The notes: generated by a model from the letters alone, not told the origin. DNA of 35,498 nt from an uncultured Christensenella sp. (GCA_910578765.1 CAJTRW010000004.1:42848-78345), one strand, 5' to 3'; positions 16,534-27,033 are shown, numbered from the stretch's first letter. Numbers and translations: made by a program.

Positions 16534-19500
16534 TTATCTGAAATATTTTACTCCGCTTTCGAATATATGCATATCGAAATTGCCTTCGTAATTTTTATAG
16601 AGATCGACCCCCGTCCTTTCGCTGTGTCCCATTTTTCCGAACACTTTGCCGTCGGGCGACGTAATGCCTTCAATAGCCCACATACTGCCGTTGGGATTAT
16701 AAGGACTTTTCATTGTGGGGCTACCGGATAAATCCACGTATTGCGTGGCAATCTGTCCGTTGGAACGCATAGCTTCCAGCTCGGCAGGGGGTGCAATTAA
16801 TTTGCCCTCGCCGTGCGATACGGGTACCGCGTAAACGTCGCCGACTTCGCATCCGTACAGCCAAGGACTTTTATCCGAGGCCACGCGGATATTTACCATA
16901 GTGGAAACATGACGCGAAATATTGTTATACGTAAGCGTAGGCGATTTATCCGTAAGCGGACAAATCTTTCCGTACGGCAGAAGCCCCAACTTGATAAGCG
17001 CCTGAAAACCGTTGCAAATACCGAGAATCAAACCGTCGCGGTTTTGCAAAAGCTCCATTATCTTTTCGGATATTGCGGGATTTTTAAACGTCGTAGCAAT
17101 GAATTTGCCAGAGCCGTCCGGCTCGTCTCCGCCCGAAAACCCTCCGGGGAATGCGATTATGTTAGCCTTCTCTATTGCCTTTATGATTGCCTTAACGCTA
17201 TCTTCGATATCCGACGGAGTTCTGTTCTTTATTACCAGAATATCGGTCTGGGCGCCCGCAAGGCGGAACGCACGCGCCGTATCCAACTCGCAGTTAGTCC
17301 CGGGGAATACGGGAATAAATACTCTCGGTCGGATAATTTTATTCGCCGCGGAAGCTTTGCCGCTCTTGACAATATAGTCGCAAGACGGTATGTCGCCAGA
17401 TGCAGGCGCAGACGCGGGAAACACGCCGAAAAGCTTACTAATGTAAGGATAAAGCGCGTCCACATAATCGACCGTCTCGCCGCAATGAGTGAAGCCGCCC
17501 GCGCACGAAGTGCCGAGATAAACGGCGTCAAGCCCCGTCAAAGCCCCCTCGTGATTTGCCGAAATAATTAAATCGCCGTAATGCTCTCCGAAAAGCGTAT
17601 GTGCATTGCAAGCAAAATTGAAGCCGAAACCGTTGCCGAAACAGCTTTTGGCAATCGCCGCCGCAACGCCGCCCTGTTCCACTACCGTCGCAAACCTGAT
17701 ATTTCCGTTAGCAATATTTTTATTTACGCATTTGTAAAGCTTTTTCAGATACTCGAAGTCGGGAATCTGATATTTATCTTTGCGCATAGGCAAGAAATAA
17801 AGCCTTTCGTCAGTGCGCGTAATTACGTTTGTAATAAGTGCGGAAGCTTTTGCGGGAGCAAGCGCAAAAGAAATCAACGTCGGCGGAACGTCTATATCTT
17901 CAAACGAACCGCTCATAGAGTCCTTGCCGCCTATAGCCGCCAGCCCGAGATGCATCTGGGCATACAGGGCGCCGAGAAGCGCAGAAACAGGCACACCCCA
18001 ACGCTTTTTATTGTTGCGGAGCCGCATGAAAAACTCCTGCAAAGACAGTCTTATATCCTCATATTGACCGCCTGCCGCTACTATTTTTGCCACAGAGGCG
18101 ACTATCGAATATACGGCGCCGGTAAATGACGACGTGGACATAAGCTCCGGATTGTATCCGTATGCCGAAACCGTACAGTCGTCGGTTTCACCGCCCGTAA
18201 ACTTTGCCGCCATTGCAACAACGGGCGTAAGCTGAAATTTGCCGCCGAACGGCATATAAACCGATTTTGAACCGATTGTGGAGTCAAACATTTCGACAAG
18301 CCCTTTTTGGGAGCAAACATTAAGTTGCGAAAGCGTTTCCTTTAACTGCTCGCCGAAGTTTTTATATTTTTTGGAATCAAAGAACGACGTAACGAAATCC
18401 GCAATTTCCGCATCCGTGACCTGTTTAACGCCGTTGGTATCCAGAAAGTCGCGCGAGATGTCGACTATTGCCTTCCCGCGGTGATACATTCTCATTCTTC
18501 TGTCGCCTGTAACCGTAGCAACGGGCGTTGCGGATAAATTTTCTTTGGCGGCAAGCGTAATAAATTTATTGGCGTCCTGCGGTGCAACCACGACCGCCAT
18601 ACGCTCCTGCGATTCGGAAATGGCAAGTTCCGTACCCGAAAGCCCCTCGTATTTCTTGGGAACTTTGTCAAGCATAATTTCCAATCCGTCGGCAAGCTCT
18701 CCTATAGCCACGGAAATTCCGCCAGCGCCGAAGTCGTTGCATTTTTTAATCATTACGGTTGCGTCCTTGTTGAGGAACAACCGCTGTAATTTCCGCTCCG
18801 TCGGCGCGTTTCCTTTCTGTACTTCCGCGCCGCAAGTCTGTACGGACTTGACGTCATGCGCTTTGGAAGAGCCTGTCGCCCCGCCGCAGCCGTCCCTGCC
18901 GGTCTCGCCGCCGAGAAGAATAACAACGTCTCCCGTCGCGGGCTTTGCGCGGTAAATCATATCGGATTTCGCTCCGCCGACGACGAAGCCGGTTTCGAGA
19001 CGCTTAGCCTTATAACCGGGGTGGTACAGTTCTTCCACCTGACCGGTAGCAAGCCCTATCTGATTTCCGTAAGAAGAAAAGCCCGCCGCCGCCGTTTTGG
19101 TAATAACCCTTTGCGGCAGTTTTCCTTCCAGAGTATTTTCAATAGGTTCGGTAGGATCCGCGCTACCAGTAATTCTCATTGACTGCAAAACGTAAGTTCT
19201 GCCTGAAAGAGGGTCTCTTATAGCGCCGCCGAGACAAGTAGCCGCGCCGCCGAAAGGCTCTATTTCGGTGGGGTGGTTATGCGTTTCGTTTTTAAACATA
19301 ACCGTGTATTTTTCGGGTCTGCCGTCGATTATGGCGTCGACCTTTATCGAGCAGGCGTTTATTTCGTCGGACTCGTCCAGATTTTTTAGCTTGCCCGCCT
19401 TTTTGAGTTTTTTGACTGCAATCGTAGCGATGTCCATAAGACAGCGGTATTTGTCGGGTCTGTTTTTATAAAGCTCTTCGAAAAGCGAGTCATATAAATT

Positions 19501-20235
19501 AAGCGCCTTTTGGATATGCGGATTGTCGCTGTGAACCGTTATATTTTTAAGTTCGGTCGCAAATGTCGTGTGACGGCAATGGTCGGACCAATACGTGTCT
19601 ATTACTTTAATTTCCGTCTCGGTGGGATTTCTTCCCTCGCCCTTGAAATAATCGCGCACAAAAACGAGGTCCGCAACGGACATGGCAAGCCCTGCGTTTG
19701 CATGAAACTCCGCTATCTGTTTATCGGACAACGAAATAAAGCCGTCAATCGATTTTACGTCTTCCGCCTCAACTGCGCAACCCGAAAGCGACTCGGGCTT
19801 ATCTAAGCTTACCTCCTCGCTTTCGACAGGGTTAATAAGATGCTTCTTTATTCTTTCTACTTGGTCGTAATTTGCGCCCCTAACAGCATATACCGTCGCG
19901 CATTTTACCACCGGACGCTCCTTTTGGGTTAAAAGCTGGACGCACTGCGCAGCACTGTCCGCGCGCTGGTCGAATTGACCCGTCAGATATGCTACCGCAA
20001 AAACATAATAATTTTTTTCGATTTCAAGCTTTTCGAAATAGACCTTATCCACAGGCGGCTCCGAAAAAACGCAGGGAACCGCGGCGGAAAATTCCTCCTC
20101 GGTCATACCCTCTACGTCGTAACGGATAAATCTGCGCACGTCCGTTACCGAAATTTTAAGCAGACTGCAAATATCGTCCTTAACTTTTTCTGCCTGCAAA
20201 TCGTCCTTTTTTTCAACGAAAATTCTGTATATCAT
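16534..20235 (-). CDS. purL: phosphoribosylformylglycinamidine synthase (single-chain FGAM synthase)
   Basis: This 1,233-residue enzyme converts FGAR, ATP and glutamine to FGAM, the fourth step to IMP. It is the large fused form: an N-terminal PurS-like domain (1 to ~165), a linker, two AIRS-like halves (FKNETHNHPTEIEPFGGAAT carries the active-site segment), and a C-terminal glutaminase domain equal to PurQ. The glutaminase has FPGTNCELDTARAFRLAG, the nucleophile Cys in LGICNGFQAL, and the His/Glu region near GHSERTGVDLY. The size matches fused PurL of Clostridia. An AGGAAA ribosome site precedes the ATG; purD is 13 nt upstream. Confidence 0.97.
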   Translation of the reverse strand: MIYRIFVEKKDDLQAEKVKDDICSLLKISVTDVRRFIRYDVEGMTEEEFSAAVPCVFSEPPVDKVYFEKLEIEKNYYVFAVAYLTGQFDQRADSAAQCVQLLTQKERPVVKCATVYAVRGANYDQVERIKKHLINPVESEEVSLDKPESLSGCAVEAEDVKSIDGFISLSDKQIAEFHANAGLAMSVADLVFVRDYFKGEGRNPTETEIKVIDTYWSDHCRHTTFATELKNITVHSDNPHIQKALNLYDSLFEELYKNRPDKYRCLMDIATIAVKKLKKAGKLKNLDESDEINACSIKVDAIIDGRPEKYTVMFKNETHNHPTEIEPFGGAATCLGGAIRDPLSGRTYVLQSMRITGSADPTEPIENTLEGKLPQRVITKTAAAGFSSYGNQIGLATGQVEELYHPGYKAKRLETGFVVGGAKSDMIYRAKPATGDVVILLGGETGRDGCGGATGSSKAHDVKSVQTCGAEVQKGNAPTERKLQRLFLNKDATVMIKKCNDFGAGGISVAIGELADGLEIMLDKVPKKYEGLSGTELAISESQERMAVVVAPQDANKFITLAAKENLSATPVATVTGDRRMRMYHRGKAIVDISRDFLDTNGVKQVTDAEIADFVTSFFDSKKYKNFGEQLKETLSQLNVCSQKGLVEMFDSTIGSKSVYMPFGGKFQLTPVVAMAAKFTGGETDDCTVSAYGYNPELMSTSSFTGAVYSIVASVAKIVAAGGQYEDIRLSLQEFFMRLRNNKKRWGVPVSALLGALYAQMHLGLAAIGGKDSMSGSFEDIDVPPTLISFALAPAKASALITNVITRTDERLYFLPMRKDKYQIPDFEYLKKLYKCVNKNIANGNIRFATVVEQGGVAAAIAKSCFGNGFGFNFACNAHTLFGEHYGDLIISANHEGALTGLDAVYLGTSCAGGFTHCGETVDYVDALYPYISKLFGVFPASAPASGDIPSCDYIVKSGKASAANKIIRPRVFIPVFPGTNCELDTARAFRLAGAQTDILVIKNRTPSDIEDSVKAIIKAIEKANIIAFPGGFSGGDEPDGSGKFIATTFKNPAISEKIMELLQNRDGLILGICNGFQALIKLGLLPYGKICPLTDKSPTLTYNNISRHVSTMVNIRVASDKSPWLYGCEVGDVYAVPVSHGEGKLIAPPAELEAMRSNGQIATQYVDLSGSPTMKSPYNPNGSMWAIEGITSPDGKVFGKMGHSERTGVDLYKNYEGNFDMHIFESGVKYFR

Positions 20236-20248
20236 TCTGATTTCCTTT

Positions 20249-21529
20249 CTAACCTTCGCGGTATTTTATACCTATGTCTTTACGGTAATACTTATTTTCC
20301 CAATCTATATTGTCAACGGCAGCATAAGCTTTCCCGCGCGCTTCTTCGATATCTTTTCCTTTAGCCACGACGCCCATAACCCTGCCTCCGGCAGTTACGA
20401 GGTTTCCGTTCTTAACGGCTGTTCCCGCGTGGACGAGACTTACGTCCCCCAGATTACCGACGGTTATCTTTTTTCCCTTTGCATAGCTTAAAGGATATCC
20501 GCCGCTTGCCAACACGACGCAAACGCAGGCGCCGTCCTCCCACTCGATTTTGACGTCCGAAAGTCTTTCTTCCGTTACCGCTTCGAAAACGTCCAACAAA
20601 TCGGTTTTAAGCATGGGAAGTATCACCTGTGTTTCGGGGTCGCCGAAACGCGAATTGTATTCCACAACCCTCATACCCTTATCCGTCCTCATAAGCCCGA
20701 AGTAAAGACAGCCTTTAAACGTTCTACCCTCGGCGTTCATTGCCTTCATGGTGGGAATCATTATTTTTTTCATGACTTGCTTTTCAAGCTTTTCCGTCCA
20801 GAAAGGACAGGGAGAAAACGTTCCCATTCCACCGGTATTCGGACCGGTGTCGCCGTCGTTTACGCGTTTATGGTCGCATGCCGTTATCATGGGCACAATC
20901 GTCTTTCCGTCCGTAAAAGCAAGTACCGATACCTCTTCGCCCGGCGTGTATTTCAAGCCGCGCATACATTCTTCTATTACCACTTTTGCGCCGGCGGAAC
21001 CGAAAGTTTTTTCAAGCATTATCTCCTTCAGCCCTTCCTCTGCCTGCTCCAAAGTGTCGCAAACCAACACGCCTTTACCGAGAGCAAGCCCGTCCGCCTT
21101 TAACACAATCGGCGCGCCCTTAGCGCGCACATATTCCAAAGCCTTGCCGTAATCGTCGAACGTCTGCGATTCGGCGGTGGGAATTTTATATTTTTTCATA
21201 AGCTCTTTGGCGAAAGCTTTGCTGGCTTCTATTACCGCTGCATTTTTACGGGGACCGAAACAACGCTTACCCATAGCTTCAAGCTCGTCCACAAGCCCGA
21301 TAGCCAAAGGGTCGTCTGCGCCGATTACGAAATAATCTATTTCCGGATGAGCGGTTACATAAGCTTTTACCGCAGCTATATCCATATAGTCTACATCCAC
21401 GTTTTCCGCTATCTGCGCCGTTCCCGCATTGCCCTTCATGCAATACAGTTTTTCCACACGCTTGCTTTTTCTGAGCGCCAACAGTATTGCGTGCTCTCTG
21501 CCGCCGTTGCCTATTACAAGTACGTTCAT
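20249..21529 (-). CDS. purD: phosphoribosylamine-glycine ligase
   Basis: PurD (426 residues), an ATP-grasp enzyme, joins glycine to phosphoribosylamine to give GAR. It begins with MNVLVIGNGGREHAIL and carries the diagnostic PNTGGMGTFSP segment and the metal-binding block VVEYNSRFGDPETQVILP. Length is normal. GAGTG lies six bases before the ATG. It lies between purH (18 nt upstream) and purL (13 nt downstream). Confidence 0.98.
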   Translation of the reverse strand: MNVLVIGNGGREHAILLALRKSKRVEKLYCMKGNAGTAQIAENVDVDYMDIAAVKAYVTAHPEIDYFVIGADDPLAIGLVDELEAMGKRCFGPRKNAAVIEASKAFAKELMKKYKIPTAESQTFDDYGKALEYVRAKGAPIVLKADGLALGKGVLVCDTLEQAEEGLKEIMLEKTFGSAGAKVVIEECMRGLKYTPGEEVSVLAFTDGKTIVPMITACDHKRVNDGDTGPNTGGMGTFSPCPFWTEKLEKQVMKKIMIPTMKAMNAEGRTFKGCLYFGLMRTDKGMRVVEYNSRFGDPETQVILPMLKTDLLDVFEAVTEERLSDVKIEWEDGACVCVVLASGGYPLSYAKGKKITVGNLGDVSLVHAGTAVKNGNLVTAGGRVMGVVAKGKDIEEARGKAYAAVDNIDWENKYYRKDIGIKYREG

Positions 21530-21547
21530 CTTATCACTCTTTTTAAT

Positions 21548-23167
21548 TTAATGTTTAAAATGCCTGTCGCCCACAAAAACCATGGCAATACCCGCCGCGT
21601 TGCAAGCGTCAACAGAAGCCTTATCCTGAATGGAGCCGCCGGGTTGAATAATTGCAGTTATACCCGCTTTAACACATTCTTCGACGCAATCGGGGAAAGG
21701 AAAAAACGCATCGGAAGCCATAACCGAGCCTTTCGCCTCGTCGCCGGCGTGCGCAATAGCCTGTTGCGCCGCCCAGATACGGTTTGTTTGACCCATTCCT
21801 ATGCCTGTGGTTTTGCCCTGTTTACCTATAACGATTGCGTTGGACTTTGTATGTTTGACAACTTTCCAGTTAAAAAGCAACGCTTCCGTTTCCTCTTTGG
21901 TTGGCGCGCGCTCCGTAACCACGCCGACGCCGTAAACGGTTTTTTGCTTACCGCTTGGCAATACGCTTACTTCCACGTCGGCTTTGGTGTTGAAAAGACT
22001 CATATTTTCGCCTTTGATAAGGCTTTCGTCATACTGCTGGACAAGAAGTCCGCCATAGACCTTTTTCATGTCAAACGCAGTGCTTTCGCGTTTTGCGGAA
22101 ATATTATCTATCTGCAAAAGGCGTATATTTTTCTTTTGTTTTAGAATTTCAAGCGCACCTTTCGTAAAAGACGGCGCCATTACTATTTCTATAAATATTT
22201 TGTTGATTTCCGTCGCCGTATCCTCGTCCACGGTACCGTTGATTGCAAGTATGCCGCCGAAAACCGACACGGGGTCGCTTTCGTAAGCGCGGAGATAAGC
22301 CTCGTGTATCGTTGTTCCGGTACCTACTCCGCAGGGGTTCGCATGTTTGCACGCAACCACGGCGGGCGTTGTACCGAATTCTTTCAAAAGCTCCAAAGCA
22401 CCGTTTGCGTCGTTTATGTTATTATAGGAAAGCTCTTTCCCCCAAAGCTGTTTTGCGCTTGACAGCGAACCTTTACGGGGAAACTGTTCCTTATAAAAAA
22501 CCGCTTGCTGTTGTGGATTTTCGCCGTAGCGCATATCCTGCGCTTTTTCGTATGCAAAAGTAACTTCGTCGGGAAATGAAATACCGAGCTGCGCCGCAAG
22601 GTAATTGGAAATAAGGCTGTCGTAAACCGCCGTATGCGCAAATACTTTATACTGCAAGTACTTCTTCAATTCAAGCGAAACGCCGCCGTTTGCAAGCTCG
22701 TTTAAAACCTTGTCGTAGTCCTTAGGGTCTACTATTACGGCAACGTCCTGATAATTTTTTGCCGCCGCGCGAATCATTGTCGGACCGCCGATATCGATAT
22801 TTTCAACGCATTCCGCAAAGTCCGCGCCCTTTTGAAGCGTCGCTTTGAAAGGATAAAGATTTACGCAAACGATATCGATAGTATTGATATTAAGTTTTTC
22901 GAGCTGAGCCATGTGCTCCGGATTGGAACGCATAGCAAGAAGTCCGGCGTGGACGTTGGGGTGTAAAGTTTTAACTCTGCCGTCGAGACACTCGGGAAAA
23001 CCCGTAATTTCGGAAATTCCTATAACTTTTAAGCCCGCGTCCTTCAACGCTTTTGCCGTGCCGCCCGTAGATATAATTTCAAAACCGTATTTTACAAGTC
23101 CCTTGCAAAAATCGACTATTCCCGCTTTATCCGAAACGGACACCAGCGCACGTTTTTTCATTTCCAT
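21548..23167 (-). CDS. purH: bifunctional AICAR transformylase / IMP cyclohydrolase
   Basis: PurH (539 residues) performs the last two steps to IMP using 10-formyl-tetrahydrofolate. The N-terminal cyclohydrolase (methylglyoxal synthase-like) domain begins RALVSVSDKAGIVDFCKGL and includes STGGTAKAL. The transformylase domain has the conserved MRYGENPQQQA and CKHANPCGVGTG segments. I chose the first of two nearby ATG codons (MEMKK) because GGAG sits six bases ahead of it. Slightly longer than the B. subtilis protein but with no obvious insertion. Confidence 0.97.
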   Translation of the reverse strand: MEMKKRALVSVSDKAGIVDFCKGLVKYGFEIISTGGTAKALKDAGLKVIGISEITGFPECLDGRVKTLHPNVHAGLLAMRSNPEHMAQLEKLNINTIDIVCVNLYPFKATLQKGADFAECVENIDIGGPTMIRAAAKNYQDVAVIVDPKDYDKVLNELANGGVSLELKKYLQYKVFAHTAVYDSLISNYLAAQLGISFPDEVTFAYEKAQDMRYGENPQQQAVFYKEQFPRKGSLSSAKQLWGKELSYNNINDANGALELLKEFGTTPAVVACKHANPCGVGTGTTIHEAYLRAYESDPVSVFGGILAINGTVDEDTATEINKIFIEIVMAPSFTKGALEILKQKKNIRLLQIDNISAKRESTAFDMKKVYGGLLVQQYDESLIKGENMSLFNTKADVEVSVLPSGKQKTVYGVGVVTERAPTKEETEALLFNWKVVKHTKSNAIVIGKQGKTTGIGMGQTNRIWAAQQAIAHAGDEAKGSVMASDAFFPFPDCVEECVKAGITAIIQPGGSIQDKASVDACNAAGIAMVFVGDRHFKH

Positions 23168-23216
23168 AATAATCTCCGTATTTCTTATTCTTAAAATCAG
23201 ATGACGATAATTCGCA

Positions 23217-23831
23217 TCAGGTAACGGTCACTTTTCTGCCGTTTTTGTGAATTTTGCCTTGGCACAGTTTTTTAACGCAATAAGGAAGAAGTTTATGCTC
23301 CTCCTCCAAAATGCGCGCTTGCAGACTTTCGGCAGTATCGCTGTCCTCAACATTAACCGCAGTCTGCGCGATAATAGCGCCGCCGTCGGGAACTTCGTTA
23401 ACGAAATGCACGGTACAGCCCGAAACCTTCGCGCCGTAGTCCAAAACCGCCTGATGTACTTTAAGACCGTAAAAGCCGCTTCCGCAAAACGCGGGAATAA
23501 GCGACGGATGAATATTTATAATTCTGTCTTTAAAGGCTTCTATAAAGCTGTCGGGAATAATTTTAAGCCAACCCGCAAGCACGATATAGTCCACTCTGTT
23601 TATGTTCAAAAGATACGTAAGTTTGCCGTAAAGCGTTTCCAAATCGGGATAATCGTTTTTAGCAAATACCGCCGTAGGTATGCCGTGGTTTTTCGCACGG
23701 TCTATGGCGCCGACGCCGTCCTTTGAAGCAATCAGATAAACTATTTCGCAAAATTTTTGCTTTTCGTTCGCGTCGATTACCGATTGAAAATCCGTACCGC
23801 TACCGCTTGCGAAAACCGCTATGCGCTTCAT
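23217..23831 (-). CDS. purN: phosphoribosylglycinamide formyltransferase
   Basis: PurN (204 residues) formylates GAR with 10-formyl-tetrahydrofolate. It begins MKRIAVFASGSGTDFQSVI (phosphate-binding loop), has the active-site block INIHPSLIPAF (Asn/His), and a conserved Asp-containing VHFVNEVPDGG segment. The end is basic and short. It overlaps purM by 4 bp, so the two are translationally coupled. Confidence 0.97.
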   Translation of the reverse strand: MKRIAVFASGSGTDFQSVIDANEKQKFCEIVYLIASKDGVGAIDRAKNHGIPTAVFAKNDYPDLETLYGKLTYLLNINRVDYIVLAGWLKIIPDSFIEAFKDRIINIHPSLIPAFCGSGFYGLKVHQAVLDYGAKVSGCTVHFVNEVPDGGAIIAQTAVNVEDSDTAESLQARILEEEHKLLPYCVKKLCQGKIHKNGRKVTVT

Positions 23832-24847
23832 ACGAGCTTGACTCCGCTGCCTTTAACGGTCTTGCCTATGACAAAGCATTGCTCCCCGGTAGACTCTAAT
23901 TGAGAAACCGTCGCTTTCACGTCGCTTTCGGCAACGCATACGACCATGCCGATACCCATATTGAAGGTGTTGTAAATCTGACTGTCCGAAATGCCCGCAC
24001 GCTTTTGCATTACCCTGAACACTGCGGGGACTTCGTAAGAATTTTTAACTATTTCGCAACCGATTCCTTCGGGGAAAATGCGTGGAATATTTTCTATAAA
24101 TCCGCCGCCTGTTATATGCGCTATGCCCTTTATATGTACCTTTTCAATCAACGAGAGAATACTTTTTACGTAGATTCTTGTTGGAGTAAGCAAAACGTCG
24201 ATGGGCTTTGCGCCGAGTTCGGAATCGAACTTTTCGAGAACGGAAATATCCTCGCCGAAAAGCTTTCTCACAAGCGAATATCCGTTGGAATGTATACCGC
24301 TTGATTTCAAGCCGATAAGGACGTCGCCCTCCTTTATACCGCTTCCGTTAATGATTTTGCTTCTGTCGACTGCGCCGACGGCAAAGCCCGCGATATCGTA
24401 GTCTCCCTCTGGATAAAAGCCGGGCATTTCAGCCGTTTCGCCGCCGATAAGCGCGGCACCCGACTGACGGCATCCCTCGGCTATACCGGAAACAACAGTC
24501 GCAACCTTTTCGGGACTTAAACTGCCGGTAGCGAAATAGTCGAGAAAAAACAGAGGCTTTGCGCCCTGACAGACTATATCGTTTACGCACATGGCAACGG
24601 CGTCTATTCCTATCGTATCGTGTTTGCCCGAAATTATCGCATACTTCAATTTTGTACCGACCCCGTCGGTGCCGGCGACAAGCACGGGTTCCTTCATACC
24701 GTCGGGCATTTTAAAGAATCCGCCGAACGAACCTATATCGCCCAAAACGCCTTGGGTGTATGTGGACTTGACGTGTTGCTTCATAAGCTTTACGGCTTCA
24801 TAACCTTTTTCTACGTCAACTCCGCTGTCTTTATACGAAATAGCCAT
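23828..24847 (-). CDS. purM: phosphoribosylformylglycinamidine cyclo-ligase (AIR synthetase)
   Basis: PurM (339 residues) closes the imidazole ring, FGAM to AIR. The protein begins YKDSGVDVEKGYEAVKLMK and has the glycine-rich segments LVAGTDGVGTKLKYA and IGGETAEMPGFY plus ITGGGFIENIPR, all diagnostic. Length is standard. A strong AAGGAG precedes the ATG. It lies between purF (29 nt) and purN (4-bp overlap). Confidence 0.98.
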   Translation of the reverse strand: MAISYKDSGVDVEKGYEAVKLMKQHVKSTYTQGVLGDIGSFGGFFKMPDGMKEPVLVAGTDGVGTKLKYAIISGKHDTIGIDAVAMCVNDIVCQGAKPLFFLDYFATGSLSPEKVATVVSGIAEGCRQSGAALIGGETAEMPGFYPEGDYDIAGFAVGAVDRSKIINGSGIKEGDVLIGLKSSGIHSNGYSLVRKLFGEDISVLEKFDSELGAKPIDVLLTPTRIYVKSILSLIEKVHIKGIAHITGGGFIENIPRIFPEGIGCEIVKNSYEVPAVFRVMQKRAGISDSQIYNTFNMGIGMVVCVAESDVKATVSQLESTGEQCFVIGKTVKGSGVKLV

Positions 24848-24876
24848 TTTTTCTCCTTTTGTTTCTGATTTGTTAA

Positions 24877-26304
24877 TTATTCCAATTTAAGTTTATCCGC
24901 TTCGTAACCTTCAAGCGGGTAAGGATATTCACCGTTAAAACAACCCAGACAAAAATCGAGATTCGCTCCCTTACAGGTGCTTATAAGTTGATTTACGGTA
25001 AGATATTTTACACTGTCCGCGCCTAAACTTTCACATATCTGCTTTTCGTTTTTATAAGCGCCTATCAACTGCGAATACGTCTGTATATCTATGCCGAGGT
25101 GACAGGGATGCTTGATTATGGGTGAACATATGCGTATATGTATCTCGCTTGCGCCTGCGTTCCTGAGCATTTTGATTATCTTGCGCATAGTGGTGCCGCG
25201 CACGATTGAATCGTCTATGATAATAACCCGCTTACCGCGTATATTTGCGCGTAAAGCGTTCATTTTCACGCTTAAACTGTTTTCACGCTGATTTTGATCG
25301 GGCTGAATAAACGTCCTGCCGACATACCTGTTTTTTGCCAAAGCTTCAACAAACGGAATTCCGCTTTCTTCCGCATATCCCCTCGCCGCAACGTTTGCGG
25401 AATCGGGAACGCCGGAAACCAAATCCGCTTCGACCGGAAAATGTTTGGCCAACAGTTTGCCGGCTTCCTTTCTTGCCTCGTAAACGCTTAATCCGTCAAG
25501 GACGGAGTCGTGACGGGCAAAATAGACGTATTCGAAAATGCACATTTTACTCTTTTCGGGGATATCGTCCATCATGTGCGAATGTATTCCGTCGCTGTCT
25601 ATAACTACAATTTCGCCCGGCTTCACGTCGCGCAGAAAATTAGCGCTTATAGCGTCAAGCGCGCAGGTTTCGCTGGCAACGACAACGTCGCTTTCCGTAG
25701 TGCCCAAGCACAGCGGACGGATACCGAAAGGGTCGCGTACCGCAATAAGTTTGTCGGCGGTCATAACAACCAACGCATATGAACCTTTAAACTTGGCGCA
25801 AGCGCGTTTTACGCCCGTGATTATATCGCCGTCCGAAAGACTGTTTATCAGTACGGCTATAACCTCCGAATCTATCGTGGTCTGGAAAACCGAATTTTGC
25901 GCAATAAGCCCGTCCCGCAACTGTTTCGTGTTTATAAGATTGCCGTTATGGGCAACAGCCATTCTACCGCACTTACCCGTAAACACTACAGGCTGCGCGT
26001 TAAGTAGCTGGCTTGCCCCCGTGGTAGAATATCTTACGTGCCCTATGGCAATATCTCCCTCGGGAAGCTTATCTAAATTCCCGTTGGAAAACACGTCGGG
26101 CACAAGCCCCATTCCTTTATAGTAATTTATTTTGTCCGCGAAAGCGACTGCAATACCCGCGGATTCCTGTCCGCGGTGTTGGAGGGCGTAAAGCCCGTAA
26201 TATACCGTATGGGCAACGTTTCTGTTTTCCTGCGAATATACTCCGAAAACACCGCACTCCTCATGCATGCTGTCGAAAGGTAACTTTTTTGTCCTTAAAA
26301 TCAT
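24877..26304 (-). CDS. purF: amidophosphoribosyltransferase, Fe-S type
   Basis: PurF (475 residues) makes phosphoribosylamine from PRPP and glutamine, the committed step. The Ntn-glutaminase nucleophile is C17 in EECGVFGVY, so a 16-residue propeptide must be removed. The PRTase domain has the PRPP loop VIIIDDSIVRGTT. The four Cys of a B. subtilis-type [4Fe-4S] cluster are present: one in KMCIFEYVYF, one in HPCHLG and two in FCLGCFNGEYP. Such enzymes are oxygen-sensitive, in keeping with an anaerobe. It lies 9 nt after purC and is preceded by AGGGA. Confidence 0.97.
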   Translation of the reverse strand: MILRTKKLPFDSMHEECGVFGVYSQENRNVAHTVYYGLYALQHRGQESAGIAVAFADKINYYKGMGLVPDVFSNGNLDKLPEGDIAIGHVRYSTTGASQLLNAQPVVFTGKCGRMAVAHNGNLINTKQLRDGLIAQNSVFQTTIDSEVIAVLINSLSDGDIITGVKRACAKFKGSYALVVMTADKLIAVRDPFGIRPLCLGTTESDVVVASETCALDAISANFLRDVKPGEIVVIDSDGIHSHMMDDIPEKSKMCIFEYVYFARHDSVLDGLSVYEARKEAGKLLAKHFPVEADLVSGVPDSANVAARGYAEESGIPFVEALAKNRYVGRTFIQPDQNQRENSLSVKMNALRANIRGKRVIIIDDSIVRGTTMRKIIKMLRNAGASEIHIRICSPIIKHPCHLGIDIQTYSQLIGAYKNEKQICESLGADSVKYLTVNQLISTCKGANLDFCLGCFNGEYPYPLEGYEADKLKLE

Positions 26305-26313
26305 CTATATCCC

Positions 26314-27033
26314 TTAACCGCCGATTCTTTTGAAAATTTCGGCATAAGCGTCTTCCACGCCGCCAAGATCTCTGCGGAATCTGTCTTTATCCAAGCTTAC
26401 GTGTTTTGTAGTATCCCACGAGCCCGCTTCCCAGAAACGGCACGTATCGGGAGAAATTTCGTCCGCAAGCACTATCTGCCCTTTAAATCTGCCGAATTCG
26501 AGCTTGAAGTCTATCAAATCGATATTGAGCTCCTTGAAAAACGCTTTCATTGCTTCGTTGACTGAAAACGCCATATTTTTAATGGTTTCTATTTCCTCTG
26601 CGGAAGCGAGATTGAGCGCAAGCGCATGGTAGTCGTTTATAAGCGGGTCGCCGAGCTCGTCGTTTTTATAGGAGAATTCTATCGTCGGCGCGCTGAACTT
26701 AGTGCCTTCGGGAACGCCGTATCTTTTGGAAAAGCTACCCGCCGCCACGTTTCTTATTATTACTTCGAGAGGAACGATTTCAACTTTCTTTACAACGGTG
26801 TTTCTGTCGTCGATTTGCTCTACTAAATGAGTGGGGATACCTTTGCCCTCAAGCATTTTCATCATCATGTTGCTCATCTTGTTGTTGATTACGCCCTTGC
26901 CGACAATAGTACCCTTTTTAAGCCCGTTGAACGCCGTAGCGTCGTCCTTATAGGAAACTATAACGTAATCGGGATTTTCGGTCGAATAAACCTTTTTTGC
27001 CTTTCCTTCGTAAAGCTGTTCCTTTTTCTGCAT
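26314..27033 (-). CDS. purC: SAICAR synthase
   Basis: PurC (239 residues) joins aspartate to CAIR. The family pattern is clear: LYEGKAKKVYST at the start (phosphate loop), VPLEVIIRNVAAGSF, the substrate block LIDFKLEFG and ADEISPDTCRFW. Length is typical. AAGGAG is well placed before the ATG. Unlike its neighbours, it has an 80-nt upstream spacer from purE, containing a hairpin and an AT-rich stretch. Confidence 0.98.
   Translation of the reverse strand: MQKKEQLYEGKAKKVYSTENPDYVIVSYKDDATAFNGLKKGTIVGKGVINNKMSNMMMKMLEGKGIPTHLVEQIDDRNTVVKKVEIVPLEVIIRNVAAGSFSKRYGVPEGTKFSAPTIEFSYKNDELGDPLINDYHALALNLASAEEIETIKNMAFSVNEAMKAFFKELNIDLIDFKLEFGRFKGQIVLADEISPDTCRFWEAGSWDTTKHVSLDKDRFRRDLGGVEDAYAEIFKRIGG

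Noticed and set aside
16813..17571. A 252-codon open frame on the plus strand inside purL
   Set aside because: It is antisense to a well-conserved enzyme domain, has no recognisable domain and is explained by codon bias of the real gene.
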